Part shown: in pieces, positions 28,239 to 37,382 of the stretch
Position numbering within the stretch: the stretch's first letter is position 1
Layout: each line of letters opens with the position of its first letter
NCBI RefSeq assembly: GCF_018130825.1
Contig: NZ_JAFCJS010000006.1
Coordinates: forward strand, 372,001-436,000
Reading direction: 5' to 3'
DNA: 64,000 bases
Origin: Bradyrhizobium liaoningense
GTDB taxonomy: Bacteria; Pseudomonadota; Alphaproteobacteria; Rhizobiales; Xanthobacteraceae
Position numbers and translations under genes: made by a program
Notes under the pieces: generated by a model
The model's input: the letters and a program-made list of their open reading frames with translations, nothing else
The model's database searches: none
What the model was told of the DNA's origin: nothing

Positions 28239-28382
28239 GTCGTCCCGGACAAGCGCGCCTTAAGCGCGCGTAGATCCGGGACCCATAACCACAGGCGGCT
28301 GTGGTTACGGGGACTCGGAGTTACCTGTTTCGCGCAACAACATCGTTGCGTGGTTGTGGGTCCCGGCCTTCGCCGGGACGAC
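28239..28382. repeat. Compound palindromic repeat, gtcgtcccgg family
   Basis: cgtcgtcccggacaagcgcg at the left and gcgccgggacgac-type sequence at the right (gtcccggccttcgccgggac) form outer pairing. Inner stems are aagcgcgccttaagcgcgcg and ccataaccacaggcggctgtggtta. It shares ends with 36262-36400. No coding sequence is visible in 28081-28404. Confidence 0.7.
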
Positions 28383-28404
28383 AGACACCGAGGGTGTGAC
28401 CGGC

Positions 28405-28785
28405 CTAGTTCGGCATCCGATGCATCGCGCAGATCTTGTTGCCGTCGAGGTCGCGCAAATAGGCGAGATAGAGCTTGTTTCCCGCGCCCTCGCGGATGCC
28501 GGGCGGATTTTCGATCGGCGTTCCGCCGGCGGCGACACCGGCGGCGTGCCATTTCTCGACCTGCTCAGGCGAGTTGGCGGCAAAGCCGATGGTGCCGCCG
28601 TTCGCGCAGGTCGCGGGCTCACCGTTGATCGGCTTCGAGACCGAGAACACGCCGGTCTTGGTGATATAGAAGATGCGATGGCCGTCGACCCTGGCCGGCC
28701 GCACATCGAGGGTGCTCAGCAGCTGGTCGTAGAACGTCTTGGCCTTGTCGAGGTCGTTGGTGCCGATCATGACGTGTGAAAACAT
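28405..28785 (-). CDS. VOC family protein (glyoxalase/bleomycin-resistance fold)
   Basis: 126 residues in one VOC domain. It has an N-terminal HVMIGTNDLDKAKTFYDQLL strand-helix, a middle GGTIGFAANSPEQVEKWH and a C-terminal YLRDLDGNKICAM containing the usual metal-ligand strand. The fold supports isomerases, dioxygenases and resistance proteins, so the function is open. It is a single gene between repeats. Confidence 0.85.
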   Translation of the reverse strand: MFSHVMIGTNDLDKAKTFYDQLLSTLDVRPARVDGHRIFYITKTGVFSVSKPINGEPATCANGGTIGFAANSPEQVEKWHAAGVAAGGTPIENPPGIREGAGNKLYLAYLRDLDGNKICAMHRMPN

Positions 28786-28807
28786 TTGCCCTGTCCCCTC
28801 GGAGTTT

Positions 28808-28890
28808 GTAGGCCGGATGGAGCGTAGCGAAATCCGGGTCTTGCTTGCTTCTAGGAATCCCGGATTACGCTTCGCTCCATCCGGGCTACG
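28808..28890. repeat. Palindromic repeat, gtagcccgg family
   Basis: gtaggccggatggagcgtag pairs with ttcgctccatccgggctacg, with aatccggg/cccggatt continuing the stem. It lies four bases from the stop of the SDR gene and could terminate it. Confidence 0.85.
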
Positions 28891-28893
28891 AAA

Positions 28894-29673
28894 TCAAAAC
28901 GCGGTGTAGCCGCCGTCGATCACGAACGTATCCGCCGTGTGATACGACGACGCCTTGCTCATCAGGTACACCGCGATGCCGCCGAAATCGGATGCTTCGC
29001 CGAAGCGGCGCTGCGGAATCCGCGGCATCACGTTGGCGACGAATTTTTCGTTGGCCATGAGACCTGATGTCATGTCGCTCTTGATCCAGCCGGGCAGGAT
29101 CGCGTTCGCGGTGACGCCGTGGCGTGCCAGCTCGACGCCGAGCGCGCGCACCAGCGCGTTGATCGCGGCCTTGGTCGCCGCATAATGTTCGTTGCGCGCC
29201 GTGCCGAAGATCGAAGCGAGGCTCGAGGTCGCAACCAGCCGGCCGAAGGGATCGCCGGCATTGGCGCGCTCGGTCATGTGCCTGGCCGCCGCCTGGAACG
29301 CGTGGAACACGCCGTCGAGATTGGTCGCAAACATCGTGCGCCATTCCTCCTCGGTGCGCTCGATGAAGGAGCGCCGTCCGCCGCCACCGATGCCGGCATT
29401 GGCGAAGCAGCCATCGACCCGGCCGAATGTGTCGAGCGTGGCTTTCATCGCGGCGTTGACCGAGGTCGGATCGGTGACGTCGCAGACGCGGGTATCGACC
29501 TTGCCTGACAGTCCCGCCATGCTCGCGGCAGCAGCCTTGTTCTTGTCAGCATTGCGGCCCCAGATCGAGACGTTGCAGCCCTGACCGGCGAGCGCCTGTG
29601 CGATGCCGAGCCCGATGCCGCCATTGCCGCCAGTGATCACGGCGACGCGTCCGGTGAGGTCGAAAAGGTTCAT
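28894..29673 (-). CDS. Short-chain dehydrogenase/reductase
   Basis: A 259-residue SDR. The cofactor motif is VITGGNGGIGLGIAQAL (residues ~12-28). The NAG block is CFANAGIGG. The active site has a Ser in LVATSSLASIFG and Tyr-Lys as HYAATKAA. It starts MNLFDLTGRVAV, with aggaaa upstream; a longer in-frame version lacks such a site. It probably acts as 3-hydroxyacyl-CoA or alcohol dehydrogenase in the surrounding catabolic block; the substrate is not determinable. Confidence 0.9.
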   Translation of the reverse strand: MNLFDLTGRVAVITGGNGGIGLGIAQALAGQGCNVSIWGRNADKNKAAAASMAGLSGKVDTRVCDVTDPTSVNAAMKATLDTFGRVDGCFANAGIGGGGRRSFIERTEEEWRTMFATNLDGVFHAFQAAARHMTERANAGDPFGRLVATSSLASIFGTARNEHYAATKAAINALVRALGVELARHGVTANAILPGWIKSDMTSGLMANEKFVANVMPRIPQRRFGEASDFGGIAVYLMSKASSYHTADTFVIDGGYTAF

Positions 29674-29840
29674 GGCGCGTTTCCTGTTTTGGGCATAAGG
29701 CGCATCAGCCGCTGCGCACAAGATTGCTTGCTAAGCTCCGATCACCATGGACAAGAGCGCGCCAAAAATCAAATATGCGCCCCGGCAAAACTAATTCCGG
29801 CCTGCGAAACTGACGCAGGCCGCAACTGACGAGGAAACCC

Positions 29841-30629
29841 ATGCAGTTCAAACACGTCACGCTCGATTTCGATGGCTCGGTCGCGATCCTCAGGCTCGAC
29901 CATCAGGAGGTGATGAACGCGGTCTCCATGGACATGCTCGGCGGTCTCGCCGAGGCGCTCGACACGATCGAGGAGAAGAAGGACGAGGTCCGCTGCGTCG
30001 TGCTGACCGGCGCGGGCCGCGCCTTCTGCACCGGCGCCAATCTGCAGGGCCGCAACAACCAGTCGAAGAAGACCAAGGCCGGCCTGACGCTGGAAACCGG
30101 CTTTCATCCCTTCCTGCGTCGCATCCGCAATCTGCACTGCCCCATCATCACCGCGGTCAACGGGCCGGCCGCCGGCGCCGGCATGAGCTTCGCCCTGCTC
30201 GGCGACATGATCTTATGCGCGCGTTCCTCTTACTTTCTTCAAGCGTTCCGGCGCATCGGCCTCGTGCCGGATTGCGGCTCGACCTGGCTCTTGCCGCGCC
30301 TGATCGGCAAGGCGCGCTCGATCGAATTGTCGCTGATGGGCGAGCGGCTGCCGGCCGAGAAGGCGCTGGAATGGGGCCTCGTCAACCGCGTTTACGATGA
30401 CGGCGTGCTGATGGAGGAGGCGATGAAGCTCGCGCGCGAGCTCGCCAGCGGTCCGACGGTGGCGCTGTCGCTGATCCGCAAGCTCTACTGGGACAGCCCG
30501 GAAAATTCCTTCGAGGACCAGCTCAATCTCGAATTCCAGTGCCAGCTGCGCGCCGGCGATACCCAGGATTTCCGCGAGGGGGTCGGCGCGTTTCTTGAGA
30601 AGCGTCCCGCGCAGTTCAAGGGCAAATGA
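29841..30629 (+). CDS. Enoyl-CoA hydratase/isomerase family protein (crotonase fold)
   Basis: 262 residues with crotonase motifs: LDHQEVMNAVS, VLTGAGRAFCTGANL (oxyanion hole), AVNGPAAGAGMSFAL and RIGLVPDCGSTWLLPRL. The usual first catalytic Glu is not present in the QAFRRIGL stretch, whereas the Asp in VPDCGS is kept. That pattern fits PaaG-like isomerases or hydratases better than classical hydratase. gaggaaa lies before the ATG. It overlaps the next gene by four bases (atga), so it is cotranscribed with the APH-like and DUF6285 genes. Confidence 0.9.
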   Translation: MQFKHVTLDFDGSVAILRLDHQEVMNAVSMDMLGGLAEALDTIEEKKDEVRCVVLTGAGRAFCTGANLQGRNNQSKKTKAGLTLETGFHPFLRRIRNLHCPIITAVNGPAAGAGMSFALLGDMILCARSSYFLQAFRRIGLVPDCGSTWLLPRLIGKARSIELSLMGERLPAEKALEWGLVNRVYDDGVLMEEAMKLARELASGPTVALSLIRKLYWDSPENSFEDQLNLEFQCQLRAGDTQDFREGVGAFLEKRPAQFKGK

Positions 30630-31612
30630 TCGAGGCCGAGCTTTCGCGCAGCGTCGCGCGCTGGTACCCGGGCGCGACCGGCGTCACCGGAGCGGCAAAG
30701 CTGTCGGGCGGCGCCAGCCAGGAAACCTGGCGCTTCGACATCGTGCATCCCGACGGGCCGATCGGCGCAATCCTGCGCCGCTCGCCGAAGGGGTATGGCG
30801 CAGCGCCGACGCGAGCGGCGGGACTTGCCGCCGAGGCGCAGCTGATGCAGCTCGCCTTCGAGGCCGGCGTGCCGTCGCCGCGCGTGATGCATGTGCTGAC
30901 GGCCGAGGACGATCTCGGCACCGGCTTCATCATGCAGCGCGTCGAGGGCGAGACCATCGCCCGCAAAATTCTTCGCGATGAGGAGTTTGCCGCGGCGCGG
31001 CCACTGCTTGCGCGGCAGATCGGCGGCGTGCTTGCGGGCCTGCACAGGCTGCCGCAGGATAAATTGCCCGAGCTGCGCAGCCGGTCCGCGCCCCAGGAGA
31101 TCTCCGAGTTCGAACGCGATTATCGCAGCCTGGACTGGCCCAAGCCGGTGTTCGAGCTGGCGCTGCGCTGGCTGCGCGACCACGATCCCGGCCCCTCAGT
31201 CGAGACCACGCTGGTGCATGGCGATTTCCGCAACGGCAATCTCATCATCGGTGCGGATGGCGTCCGCGCCGTGCTCGACTGGGAGCTCGCCCATCTCGGC
31301 GACCCCATGGAGGATCTCGGCTGGGTCTGCGTGAACTCCTGGCGCTTCGGCGAGATCGACAAGCCCGTCGGCGGCTTTGGCTCGCGCGAGGAGCTGTTCG
31401 CCGGCTACGAGGCTGCAGGCCGAACAGTTGACCCTGCGCGCGTAAAGTTCTGGGAGGTGATGGGCACGCTGCGCTGGGGCATCATGTGCGGCGGCATGAT
31501 GCAGCGGTTTCGCGAGGGCCCGGACCATTCCATGGAGCGCGCCATGATCGGCCGCCGCGCCTCCGAAACCGAGATCGATCTGTTGCGGCTTCTGGCGCCG
31601 CGCGGGAGCTGA
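30626..31612 (+). CDS. APH-like phosphotransferase family protein (ACAD10-type)
   Basis: A 328-residue kinase-like protein. The catalytic loop is LVHGDFRNGNLIIG (HGDxxxxN), and the metal-binding segment is VLDWELAHLGDPMEDLGW. The N-terminal lobe has GGASQETWRF. Relatives occur fused to, or beside, acyl-CoA dehydrogenases that degrade 4-hydroxy acids, where they phosphorylate the hydroxyacyl-CoA. Here the gene lies between a crotonase and DUF6285, an arrangement often seen near acyl-CoA dehydrogenases. The phosphorylated substrate is not known. Confidence 0.88.
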   Translation: MIEAELSRSVARWYPGATGVTGAAKLSGGASQETWRFDIVHPDGPIGAILRRSPKGYGAAPTRAAGLAAEAQLMQLAFEAGVPSPRVMHVLTAEDDLGTGFIMQRVEGETIARKILRDEEFAAARPLLARQIGGVLAGLHRLPQDKLPELRSRSAPQEISEFERDYRSLDWPKPVFELALRWLRDHDPGPSVETTLVHGDFRNGNLIIGADGVRAVLDWELAHLGDPMEDLGWVCVNSWRFGEIDKPVGGFGSREELFAGYEAAGRTVDPARVKFWEVMGTLRWGIMCGGMMQRFREGPDHSMERAMIGRRASETEIDLLRLLAPRGS

Positions 31613-31615
31613 CGC

Positions 31616-31987
31616 ATGCAGGACGAACCGACGCCGATCGAGCTGACCAAGTCGGTCGCCGATTTTCTCCGCAACGACATCACGCCGCTGATCTCCGGCC
31701 ACCAGGCCTTCAAGCTCCGCGTCGCCATCAACATCCTCGATCTCGTCACGCGGCAGCTGACGCAGGAGGAGGGGAGTGATGTGAGTGAGGTGGAGCGCCT
31801 GCGCGCGCTGCTCGGCATCGACGGCTCGGTGACGGAGCTCAACCAAGCGCTCGCCGATCGTATCGCGAAGGGCGAGGTCGACCTGGCAACGCCAGGCCTA
31901 GCCGAGCACCTGTGGGCGACCACGATGGATAAGCTGGCCGTGGATCAGCCGAACTATGCCTCCTACAAGCGGGAGCTGGGGCGGTAG
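31616..31987 (+). CDS. DUF6285 domain protein
   Basis: 123 residues, mostly helical (ELTKSVADFLRNDITPLI, HQAFKLRVAINILDLVTRQL). It starts three bases after the APH-like gene. The pair APH-like plus DUF6285 recurs beside acyl-CoA dehydrogenase genes in many actinobacteria and proteobacteria, suggesting a helper of that kinase. No enzymatic motif is visible. Confidence 0.82.
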   Translation: MQDEPTPIELTKSVADFLRNDITPLISGHQAFKLRVAINILDLVTRQLTQEEGSDVSEVERLRALLGIDGSVTELNQALADRIAKGEVDLATPGLAEHLWATTMDKLAVDQPNYASYKRELGR

Positions 31988-31994
31988 GCGGCTT

Positions 31995-32085
31995 CGTAGC
32001 CCGGATGGAGCGAAGCGTAATCCGGGAAAATCTCGCGAACCGATGCAGTGGCCCCGGATTGCGCTTCCGCTCCATCCGGGCTACG
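31995..32085. repeat. Palindromic repeat, gtagcccgg family
   Basis: cgtagcccggatggagcgaa at the left and ttccgctccatccgggctacg-type sequence at the right, with taatccggg/ccccggatt inside. It follows the DUF6285 stop by eight bases and lies between convergent genes. Confidence 0.85.
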
Positions 32086-32099
32086 CCCACTCTCTCCCC

Positions 32100-32184
32100 G
32101 TCATTGCGAGGAGCCCTTGCGACGAAGCAATCCAGACTTTCTCCGCGGAGAGATTCTGGATTGCTTCGCTGCGCTCGCAATGAC
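32100..32184. repeat. Palindromic repeat, tcattgcgag family
   Basis: gtcattgcgagg...gaagcaatccag pairs with ctggattgcttcgctgcgctcgcaatgac. A short inner stem is ctccgcggag. It is the second copy of the element at 19865-19942, 15 bp from the previous repeat. Confidence 0.85.
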
Positions 32185-32199
32185 GATGGAAAGACCGCG

Positions 32200-32979
32200 T
32201 TACTTCCCCATCCATTTCGGCGGCCGCTTCTCCGAGAACGCCTTCGGTCCCTCGATGTAATCCTGCGAGGCCGCCATCGCCTGCACGGCCGGATAGTCGC
32301 GCTGCTCCGCGATGGCCTGTTCCAGCGAGACGGCGAGGCCCTTCTGAATGGCCTGCTTGGACGCGCGGATCGACATTGGCGAGTTCTTGCTGATCATCTC
32401 CGCCCAGCGCAGCGCGGCCGAAAGCGCTTCGCCCTGTGGCACCACCTCGTTGACGAAGCCGAGTTCAAAACCTTCCTTGGCGCTGACATGGCGCGCGGTG
32501 AGGATCATGCCCATGGCGCGCTTCAGCCCGATCTGGCGCGGCAACCGGTGCAGGCCGCCGGCGAGCGCGGCAAGGCCCACGCGCGGCTCCGGTAGCGCGA
32601 AGGTCGCGTTCTCCGCGGCGATGATGAGATCGCAGGCGAGCGCGATCTCGAAACCGCCGCCCATCGCGACGCCGTTCACCGCGGCGATGATCGGCTTGTC
32701 GCAGTCGAATCGCGCCGTGAGGCCGGCAAAGCCGCCCTTGTCCCAGCCGCGCTTGCCGCCGGCGGCCTGCCACTTCAGATCGTTGCCGGCGCAGAACGCA
32801 TTGTCGCCGCTGCCTGTGACGACGGCGATCCACTGCTCGGGATCGGCGGAGAAATCGTCGAACACTTTTTGCAGCTCGAAATGCGCATCGGTGTGCAGCG
32901 CGTTGTAGACCTCGGGCCGCGACAGCGTGACGATCGTGATCGGCCCCTTGCGTTCCACCTTGGAAAATTTCAGCTCCAT
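32200..32979 (-). CDS. Enoyl-CoA hydratase family protein (carnitinyl-CoA dehydratase-like)
   Basis: 259 residues from MELKFSKVERKGP. Crotonase motifs are VVTGSGDNAFCAGNDLK, AVNGVAMGGGFEIALACD and ATFALPEPRVGLAALAGGL (catalytic Glu present). The pattern is closest to CaiD-like hydratases. gggag lies nine bases before the ATG; a 66-residue upstream extension in the open frame looks non-coding (Arg/Ser-rich) and is not included. It is divergent from the acyl-CoA dehydrogenase at 33193. Confidence 0.9.
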   Translation of the reverse strand: MELKFSKVERKGPITIVTLSRPEVYNALHTDAHFELQKVFDDFSADPEQWIAVVTGSGDNAFCAGNDLKWQAAGGKRGWDKGGFAGLTARFDCDKPIIAAVNGVAMGGGFEIALACDLIIAAENATFALPEPRVGLAALAGGLHRLPRQIGLKRAMGMILTARHVSAKEGFELGFVNEVVPQGEALSAALRWAEMISKNSPMSIRASKQAIQKGLAVSLEQAIAEQRDYPAVQAMAASQDYIEGPKAFSEKRPPKWMGK

Positions 32980-33192
32980 CGCGCGCTCCCGCATTTTCTC
33001 GTGAAGGAATATTGGCGTCATACTACCGTGCGTTCGCGCCGGAGCACCATCGAATTGCGCGGGCGCGCCTTGCATGGCCGGCACGCCTCGGCTTGCTTGA
33101 CTCGGCGAGGCTCTTCTCACCTTAATCGTGCGAAGCAAAGACGCGCCTAGCGCCTTAACGCAAAACGATAAAATCAATCCGGGAGAGAACCT

Positions 33193-34467
33193 GTGGATTT
33201 CTCATTGCCTGCCGATCTCGTCGCCTATCTCGGAGAGCTCGACCGTTTCATCGAACGCGAGATCAAGCCGCTGGAGGAGGCCGACGACAACATCCGCTTC
33301 TTCGACCATCGCCGCGAATGGGCGCGCACCGATTTCGAGAATGGCGGCCTGCCGCGCCATGAATGGGAAGCGCTGCTGCGCAAGGCCAAGGATCTCGCCG
33401 ACGCCGCCGGGCATCTGCGCTTTCCGGTGCCGAAGCAATATGGCGGCAAGGACGGCTCCAATCTCTGGATGGCCGTGATCCGCGAGCACTTTGCCGCAAA
33501 AGGCCTTGGCCTGCACAACGACCTCCAGAACGAGCATTCCATCGTCGGCAATTTCCCCGTCGTCACCATGCTCGATCGCTACGGCCGCGACGACCAGAAG
33601 GCGATGATCGACGGCTCGATCAGGGGGAAGTACCGCATCACCTTTGGCCTGACCGAGCCGCATCACGGCTCCGACGCCACCCACATGGAGACGCGCGCGG
33701 TGCCGGCGACCCGCGACAACGTCAAGGGCTGGATCATCAATGGCGAGAAGATGTGGACGACGGGCATGCACGTCGCCACGCACTGCGCGCTGTTCGCGCG
33801 CACCAGCGGCAATGACGGCGATGCCCGCGGCATCACCTGCTTCCTGGTGCCGGCCAAGAGCCACGGCGTCAAGGTCGAGGAGTACATGTGGACGTTCAAC
33901 ATGCCGACCGACCATCCCCGCGTCAGCTTCACGGATGTGTTCGTGCCTGAAGATGCGCAGTTCGGCGAGGTCGGCCGCGGACTGTCCTTGGCGCAGTGCT
34001 TCGTGCACCAGAACCGCATCCGCCAGGCGGCGAGCTCGCTCGGCGCGGCCGTCTACTGCATCAACGAGAGCGTCAAATACGCACGCGAGCGAAAGCCGTT
34101 CGGCAGGGCGCTCGCCGAAAACCAGGCGATCCAGTTCCCGCTGGTCGAGCTCGCCACGCAGGCCGAGATGCTGCGCCTTCTGATCCGCAAGACGGCCTGG
34201 GAGATGGATCAGCTCACCGAAGAGCAGATCGAGCGCACGCTCTCCGATCGCGTCTCCATGTGCAACTATTTTGCAAACCGCCTCTGCTGCGAATCCGCCG
34301 ACCGGGCCATGCAGGTCCACGGCGGCATGGGCTATTCACGCCACAAGCCGTTCGAGCACATCTACCGCCACCACCGCCGCTACCGGATCACCGAGGGCAG
34401 CGAGGAGATCCAGATGCGGAAGGTAGCGGGGTTCTTGTTCGGGTATATGGGACCGGGGAAACATTGA
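33193..34467 (+). CDS. Acyl-CoA dehydrogenase family protein
   Basis: A 424-residue FAD enzyme with FGLTEPHHGSDATHMETR, GWIINGEKMWTTGMHVATH and the C-terminal MQVHGGMGYSRHKPFEHIY plus RITEGSEEIQMRKVAG. It has a GTG start with gggagag upstream. It is divergent from a crotonase gene, and the pair may share a promoter region at 32980-33192. Compared with the dehydrogenase at 26803 it has a different N terminus, suggesting a different acyl substrate. Confidence 0.93.
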   Translation: MDFSLPADLVAYLGELDRFIEREIKPLEEADDNIRFFDHRREWARTDFENGGLPRHEWEALLRKAKDLADAAGHLRFPVPKQYGGKDGSNLWMAVIREHFAAKGLGLHNDLQNEHSIVGNFPVVTMLDRYGRDDQKAMIDGSIRGKYRITFGLTEPHHGSDATHMETRAVPATRDNVKGWIINGEKMWTTGMHVATHCALFARTSGNDGDARGITCFLVPAKSHGVKVEEYMWTFNMPTDHPRVSFTDVFVPEDAQFGEVGRGLSLAQCFVHQNRIRQAASSLGAAVYCINESVKYARERKPFGRALAENQAIQFPLVELATQAEMLRLLIRKTAWEMDQLTEEQIERTLSDRVSMCNYFANRLCCESADRAMQVHGGMGYSRHKPFEHIYRHHRRYRITEGSEEIQMRKVAGFLFGYMGPGKH

Positions 34468-34482
34468 GGCTTCCACCGCTAT

Positions 34483-34573
34483 CGTAGGGTGGGCAAAGCG
34501 AAGCGTGCCCACCACCTGTTACAAGCGTGAAAGAACGGTGGGCACGGCGCTTTGCGCCTTTGCCCACCCTACG
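34483..34573. repeat. Palindromic repeat, gtagggtgggca family, copy 3
   Basis: The same conserved ends (cgtagggtgggcaaagcgaa, gcctttgcccaccctacg) as copies 1 and 2. It lies between convergent genes. Confidence 0.85.
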
Positions 34574-34584
34574 GCACCTCGCGA

Positions 34585-36165
34585 TCAATTCACTCTTCGA
34601 TCCTTTCCCGCCCAATACGGCTCGCGCAATTGCCGCCGCAAGATTTTGCCGCTGGGATTCCGCGGCAGCGCCGGCAAGAACTCCACGCTCTTCGGCGTCT
34701 TGTAGCCGGCGATGCGCTCGCGGGTGAAGTTGATGATGTCGGTGGCGGTCGCCTGCTTGCCGGGCTTCATCACGACGACGGCCTTCACCGCCTCGCCCCA
34801 TTTGTCGTCGGGCACGCCGATCACGGCGGCTTCTGCGACATCTGGATGATCGCACAGCGCGCTCTCGACCTCGGCGGGATAGATGTTCTCGCCGCCGGAG
34901 ATGATCATGTCCTTGATGCGGTCGTGGATGTAGAGATAGCCGTCCTCGTCCATGTAGCCGGCATCGCCTGTGCGCAGCCAGCCGTCGCCGCGCAGCGTTG
35001 CGGCGGTCGCCTCCGGCAGATTCCAGTAGCCGGCCATGTTGGAGCCCGAGCGCGTCGCGATCTCACCGACCTGGCGCGGCGGCAGCGGCTTGCCGTCGGC
35101 GTCGAGGATGGCGATCTCGACGCCGGGCAGGGCCTTGCCGGCCGAGCGCATCCGCTCCAGCCCCTCGATATGGTCCTCCGGCGGCAGCGCGACGATGGTG
35201 CCCGTGGTCTCGGTCATGCCGTACATCTGGACGAAGCCGCATTTGAAGATTTCGATGCACTCCTTCAGGAGCGCCGCTGGAATCGGCGAGGCGCCGTACA
35301 GCATGTATTTCAGCCGCGAGAAATCCACCGTCCTGGCGCGCGGCTGCCGCACCACGAACTGCATCGCCGCCGGCACCATGAAGAGCTTCGTGATGCCCGA
35401 CTGCTCGAAGAAGTCCAGCACCTTGGTCGGATCGAATTCGCGCGCGATCACGCCGCGGGCGCCGTGATAGAGCCCCATTACGCCCCATCCCGAACCGCCG
35501 ATATGGAAGATCGGCATCGCCACCAGCGAGACGTCGTTGGTCGACCACCGGTTCCATTCCGGCTTGTCCTCGGCATTGCCGGTCTGCACGAGATTGAGGA
35601 AGTTCGCGTGGCTCAGCATCGCGCCCTTCGGCTTGCCCGTGGTGCCTGACGTATAGAGCTGGATCGCGATGTCCCTGGTGTCGATCGGCACCTTGGGATC
35701 ATCGCCGCTCTGCGCATCGCGCCACGCGGTAAAGTCCCGCCATTCCGGTGCGCCGCCCTCGGTGGTGATGATCGTGCGCACGCCCGGGAGCTGATCCCTG
35801 ATCTGGCGGACCTGCGTGATGAACTCCGGCCCGACGAACAGCACCGGCGCCTTGCAATCCGAAACGATGAAGGCGACCTCGGGCCCCGCGAGTCGCCAGT
35901 TCACCGGCGCCATCACCACGCCGGCCTTCATCGCGCCCATCAGCAGCTCGAAATAGAGATCGCTGTTCTTGCCGAGATAGGCGATGCGATCGCCGTGTCT
36001 GACACCCACCGCGAGAAGCGCGTTGGCGACCTTGTTGGTCTTGATGTCGAACTCGGCAAAGCTGGTGGCGCGGCCCTCGAACTCATAGGCAATGGCACTG
36101 CCGCGGCTCTTCGCGCGCTCGCGCACCATGTCGGCGAGGTCAGCCAGTTTCGGTGATGCGGACAT
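34585..36165 (-). CDS. Acyl-CoA synthetase (AMP-forming ligase)
   Basis: A 526-residue member of the ANL superfamily. It shows P-loop-like YTSGTTGKPKGAML, A5 motif YGMTETTG, GWLRTGDAGYMDEDGYL and the C-terminal Lys region NPSGKILRRQLR. It activates a carboxylic acid to its CoA thioester via an acyl-adenylate. gggagaa precedes the ATG. It is probably the entry enzyme for one of the acids degraded by the neighbouring dehydrogenases and hydratases. Chain length or aromatic preference is not evident. Confidence 0.93.
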   Translation of the reverse strand: MSASPKLADLADMVRERAKSRGSAIAYEFEGRATSFAEFDIKTNKVANALLAVGVRHGDRIAYLGKNSDLYFELLMGAMKAGVVMAPVNWRLAGPEVAFIVSDCKAPVLFVGPEFITQVRQIRDQLPGVRTIITTEGGAPEWRDFTAWRDAQSGDDPKVPIDTRDIAIQLYTSGTTGKPKGAMLSHANFLNLVQTGNAEDKPEWNRWSTNDVSLVAMPIFHIGGSGWGVMGLYHGARGVIAREFDPTKVLDFFEQSGITKLFMVPAAMQFVVRQPRARTVDFSRLKYMLYGASPIPAALLKECIEIFKCGFVQMYGMTETTGTIVALPPEDHIEGLERMRSAGKALPGVEIAILDADGKPLPPRQVGEIATRSGSNMAGYWNLPEATAATLRGDGWLRTGDAGYMDEDGYLYIHDRIKDMIISGGENIYPAEVESALCDHPDVAEAAVIGVPDDKWGEAVKAVVVMKPGKQATATDIINFTRERIAGYKTPKSVEFLPALPRNPSGKILRRQLREPYWAGKDRRVN

Positions 36166-36261
36166 GTTTCTCCCGTACGTCTTGTTTTTATGCCGGGGAG
36201 TGTGGCGTCATCCGCGGGTGAAGACAAGATGGGGGAGGGAGCGCGCTACTGCTTCAACATC

Positions 36262-36400
36262 GTCGTCCCGGCCTAGTGCGCAATTGCGCACGGGGGCCGG
36301 GATCCATAACCACTGAACGCAATTTGGCGAAGATCAGTCATGACCAATCTTCGCCAAACCACATTCGGTGAGTATGGGTCCCGACCTTCGCCGGGACGAC
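36262..36400. repeat. Compound palindromic repeat with gtgcgcaattgcgcac core
   Basis: The outer ends gtcgtcccgg and ccgggacgac pair. The core around 36281-36296 is the same palindrome as at 13624-13669. A separate inner hairpin tttggcgaagat/atcttcgccaaa spans roughly 36323-36358. It lies between two minus-strand genes. Confidence 0.8.
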
Positions 36401-36405
36401 AACAA

Positions 36406-37278
36406 CTACCCCCGCTTCGCCCGGTCCTTCTCGTTCTGCGCCATGATGCTTTCGCGTGCGGTCTTCCAGTCGTCGTCGCTCCAGTCGCGGAGCTGGTAGA
36501 AATTGCCGCCCATGGCGAGCGCCTGCGCGCCGTCCATCGCAATCGTCTCGCCGGTGATCCAGTCGCAGCCGCCGGAGATCAGGAACACCGCGAGGTTCTG
36601 CAACTCGTCCATGGTGCCGACGCGGCCCATCGGATTCATCGCCTTGGTGCGCGCACCCGCTTCATCACCGGGCTTGATGCGCTTGCTCATGCCCTCGGTC
36701 GGGATCTCGCCCGGCGCGATGGTGTTGAGGCGGATGCCGTAGCGGCCCCATTCGGTCGCAAGCGACATCGTCATCGCGTGGATCGCCGACTTGCTCATCG
36801 CCGACGGCACCACATAGGGCGAGCCGTTGCGCACCCAGGTCACGGTGATCGAAACGACATTGCCGGGCTGCTTCAAGGCGATCCAGCGCTTGCCGACCGC
36901 ATGCGTCACGTAGAACGTGCCGTGCATGACGATGTTGGCGACGGCATCGAAGCCGCGCGGCGAGAGTTCCTCGCTGCGCGAGATGAAATTGCCCGCAGCG
37001 TTGTTGATGAGATCGGTGAGGGGGCCGTCGCGAAAGATGTTCTCGATCATCTCGTCGACCGCGAGCGCGTTGCGGATGTCGACGCCGTGGCTGGTGACGC
37101 GGCCGCCATAGAGGTCCATCAATTCGGTCGCGGTCTCGTCGCACACGATCTTGCGGCGGCCGCAGATGTGCACCTCGGCACCGAGCTGGAGAAAGCGCGC
37201 CGCCATCGACTTGCCAAGCCCGGTGCCGCCGCCGGTCACGAGAATGCGCCGTCCGGCCAGAAGATTTTCCTTGAACAT
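36406..37278 (-). CDS. SDR family oxidoreductase (2,4-dienoyl-CoA reductase-like)
   Basis: 290 residues. The cofactor motif is LVTGGGTGLGKSMAARFL and NNAAGNFISRSEELS is the NAG region. The active site has YVVPSAMSK in place of the common YxxxK, so the Tyr-Lys spacing should be checked; this substitution is shared with 2,4-dienoyl-CoA reductases, where the general acid differs. gggagaa precedes the ATG. A role in reducing unsaturated acyl-CoA intermediates fits the neighbourhood. Confidence 0.87.
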   Translation of the reverse strand: MFKENLLAGRRILVTGGGTGLGKSMAARFLQLGAEVHICGRRKIVCDETATELMDLYGGRVTSHGVDIRNALAVDEMIENIFRDGPLTDLINNAAGNFISRSEELSPRGFDAVANIVMHGTFYVTHAVGKRWIALKQPGNVVSITVTWVRNGSPYVVPSAMSKSAIHAMTMSLATEWGRYGIRLNTIAPGEIPTEGMSKRIKPGDEAGARTKAMNPMGRVGTMDELQNLAVFLISGGCDWITGETIAMDGAQALAMGGNFYQLRDWSDDDWKTARESIMAQNEKDRAKRG

Positions 37279-37382
37279 CGCTGTTTCTCCCGTACGGATT
37301 GTCAGTTAATTGGTCGATTGACTAAATCCGGCCGCCAGCGTCCTGTAAAGCGGCACCGAACAAGAACAGGGAGAATTCATCC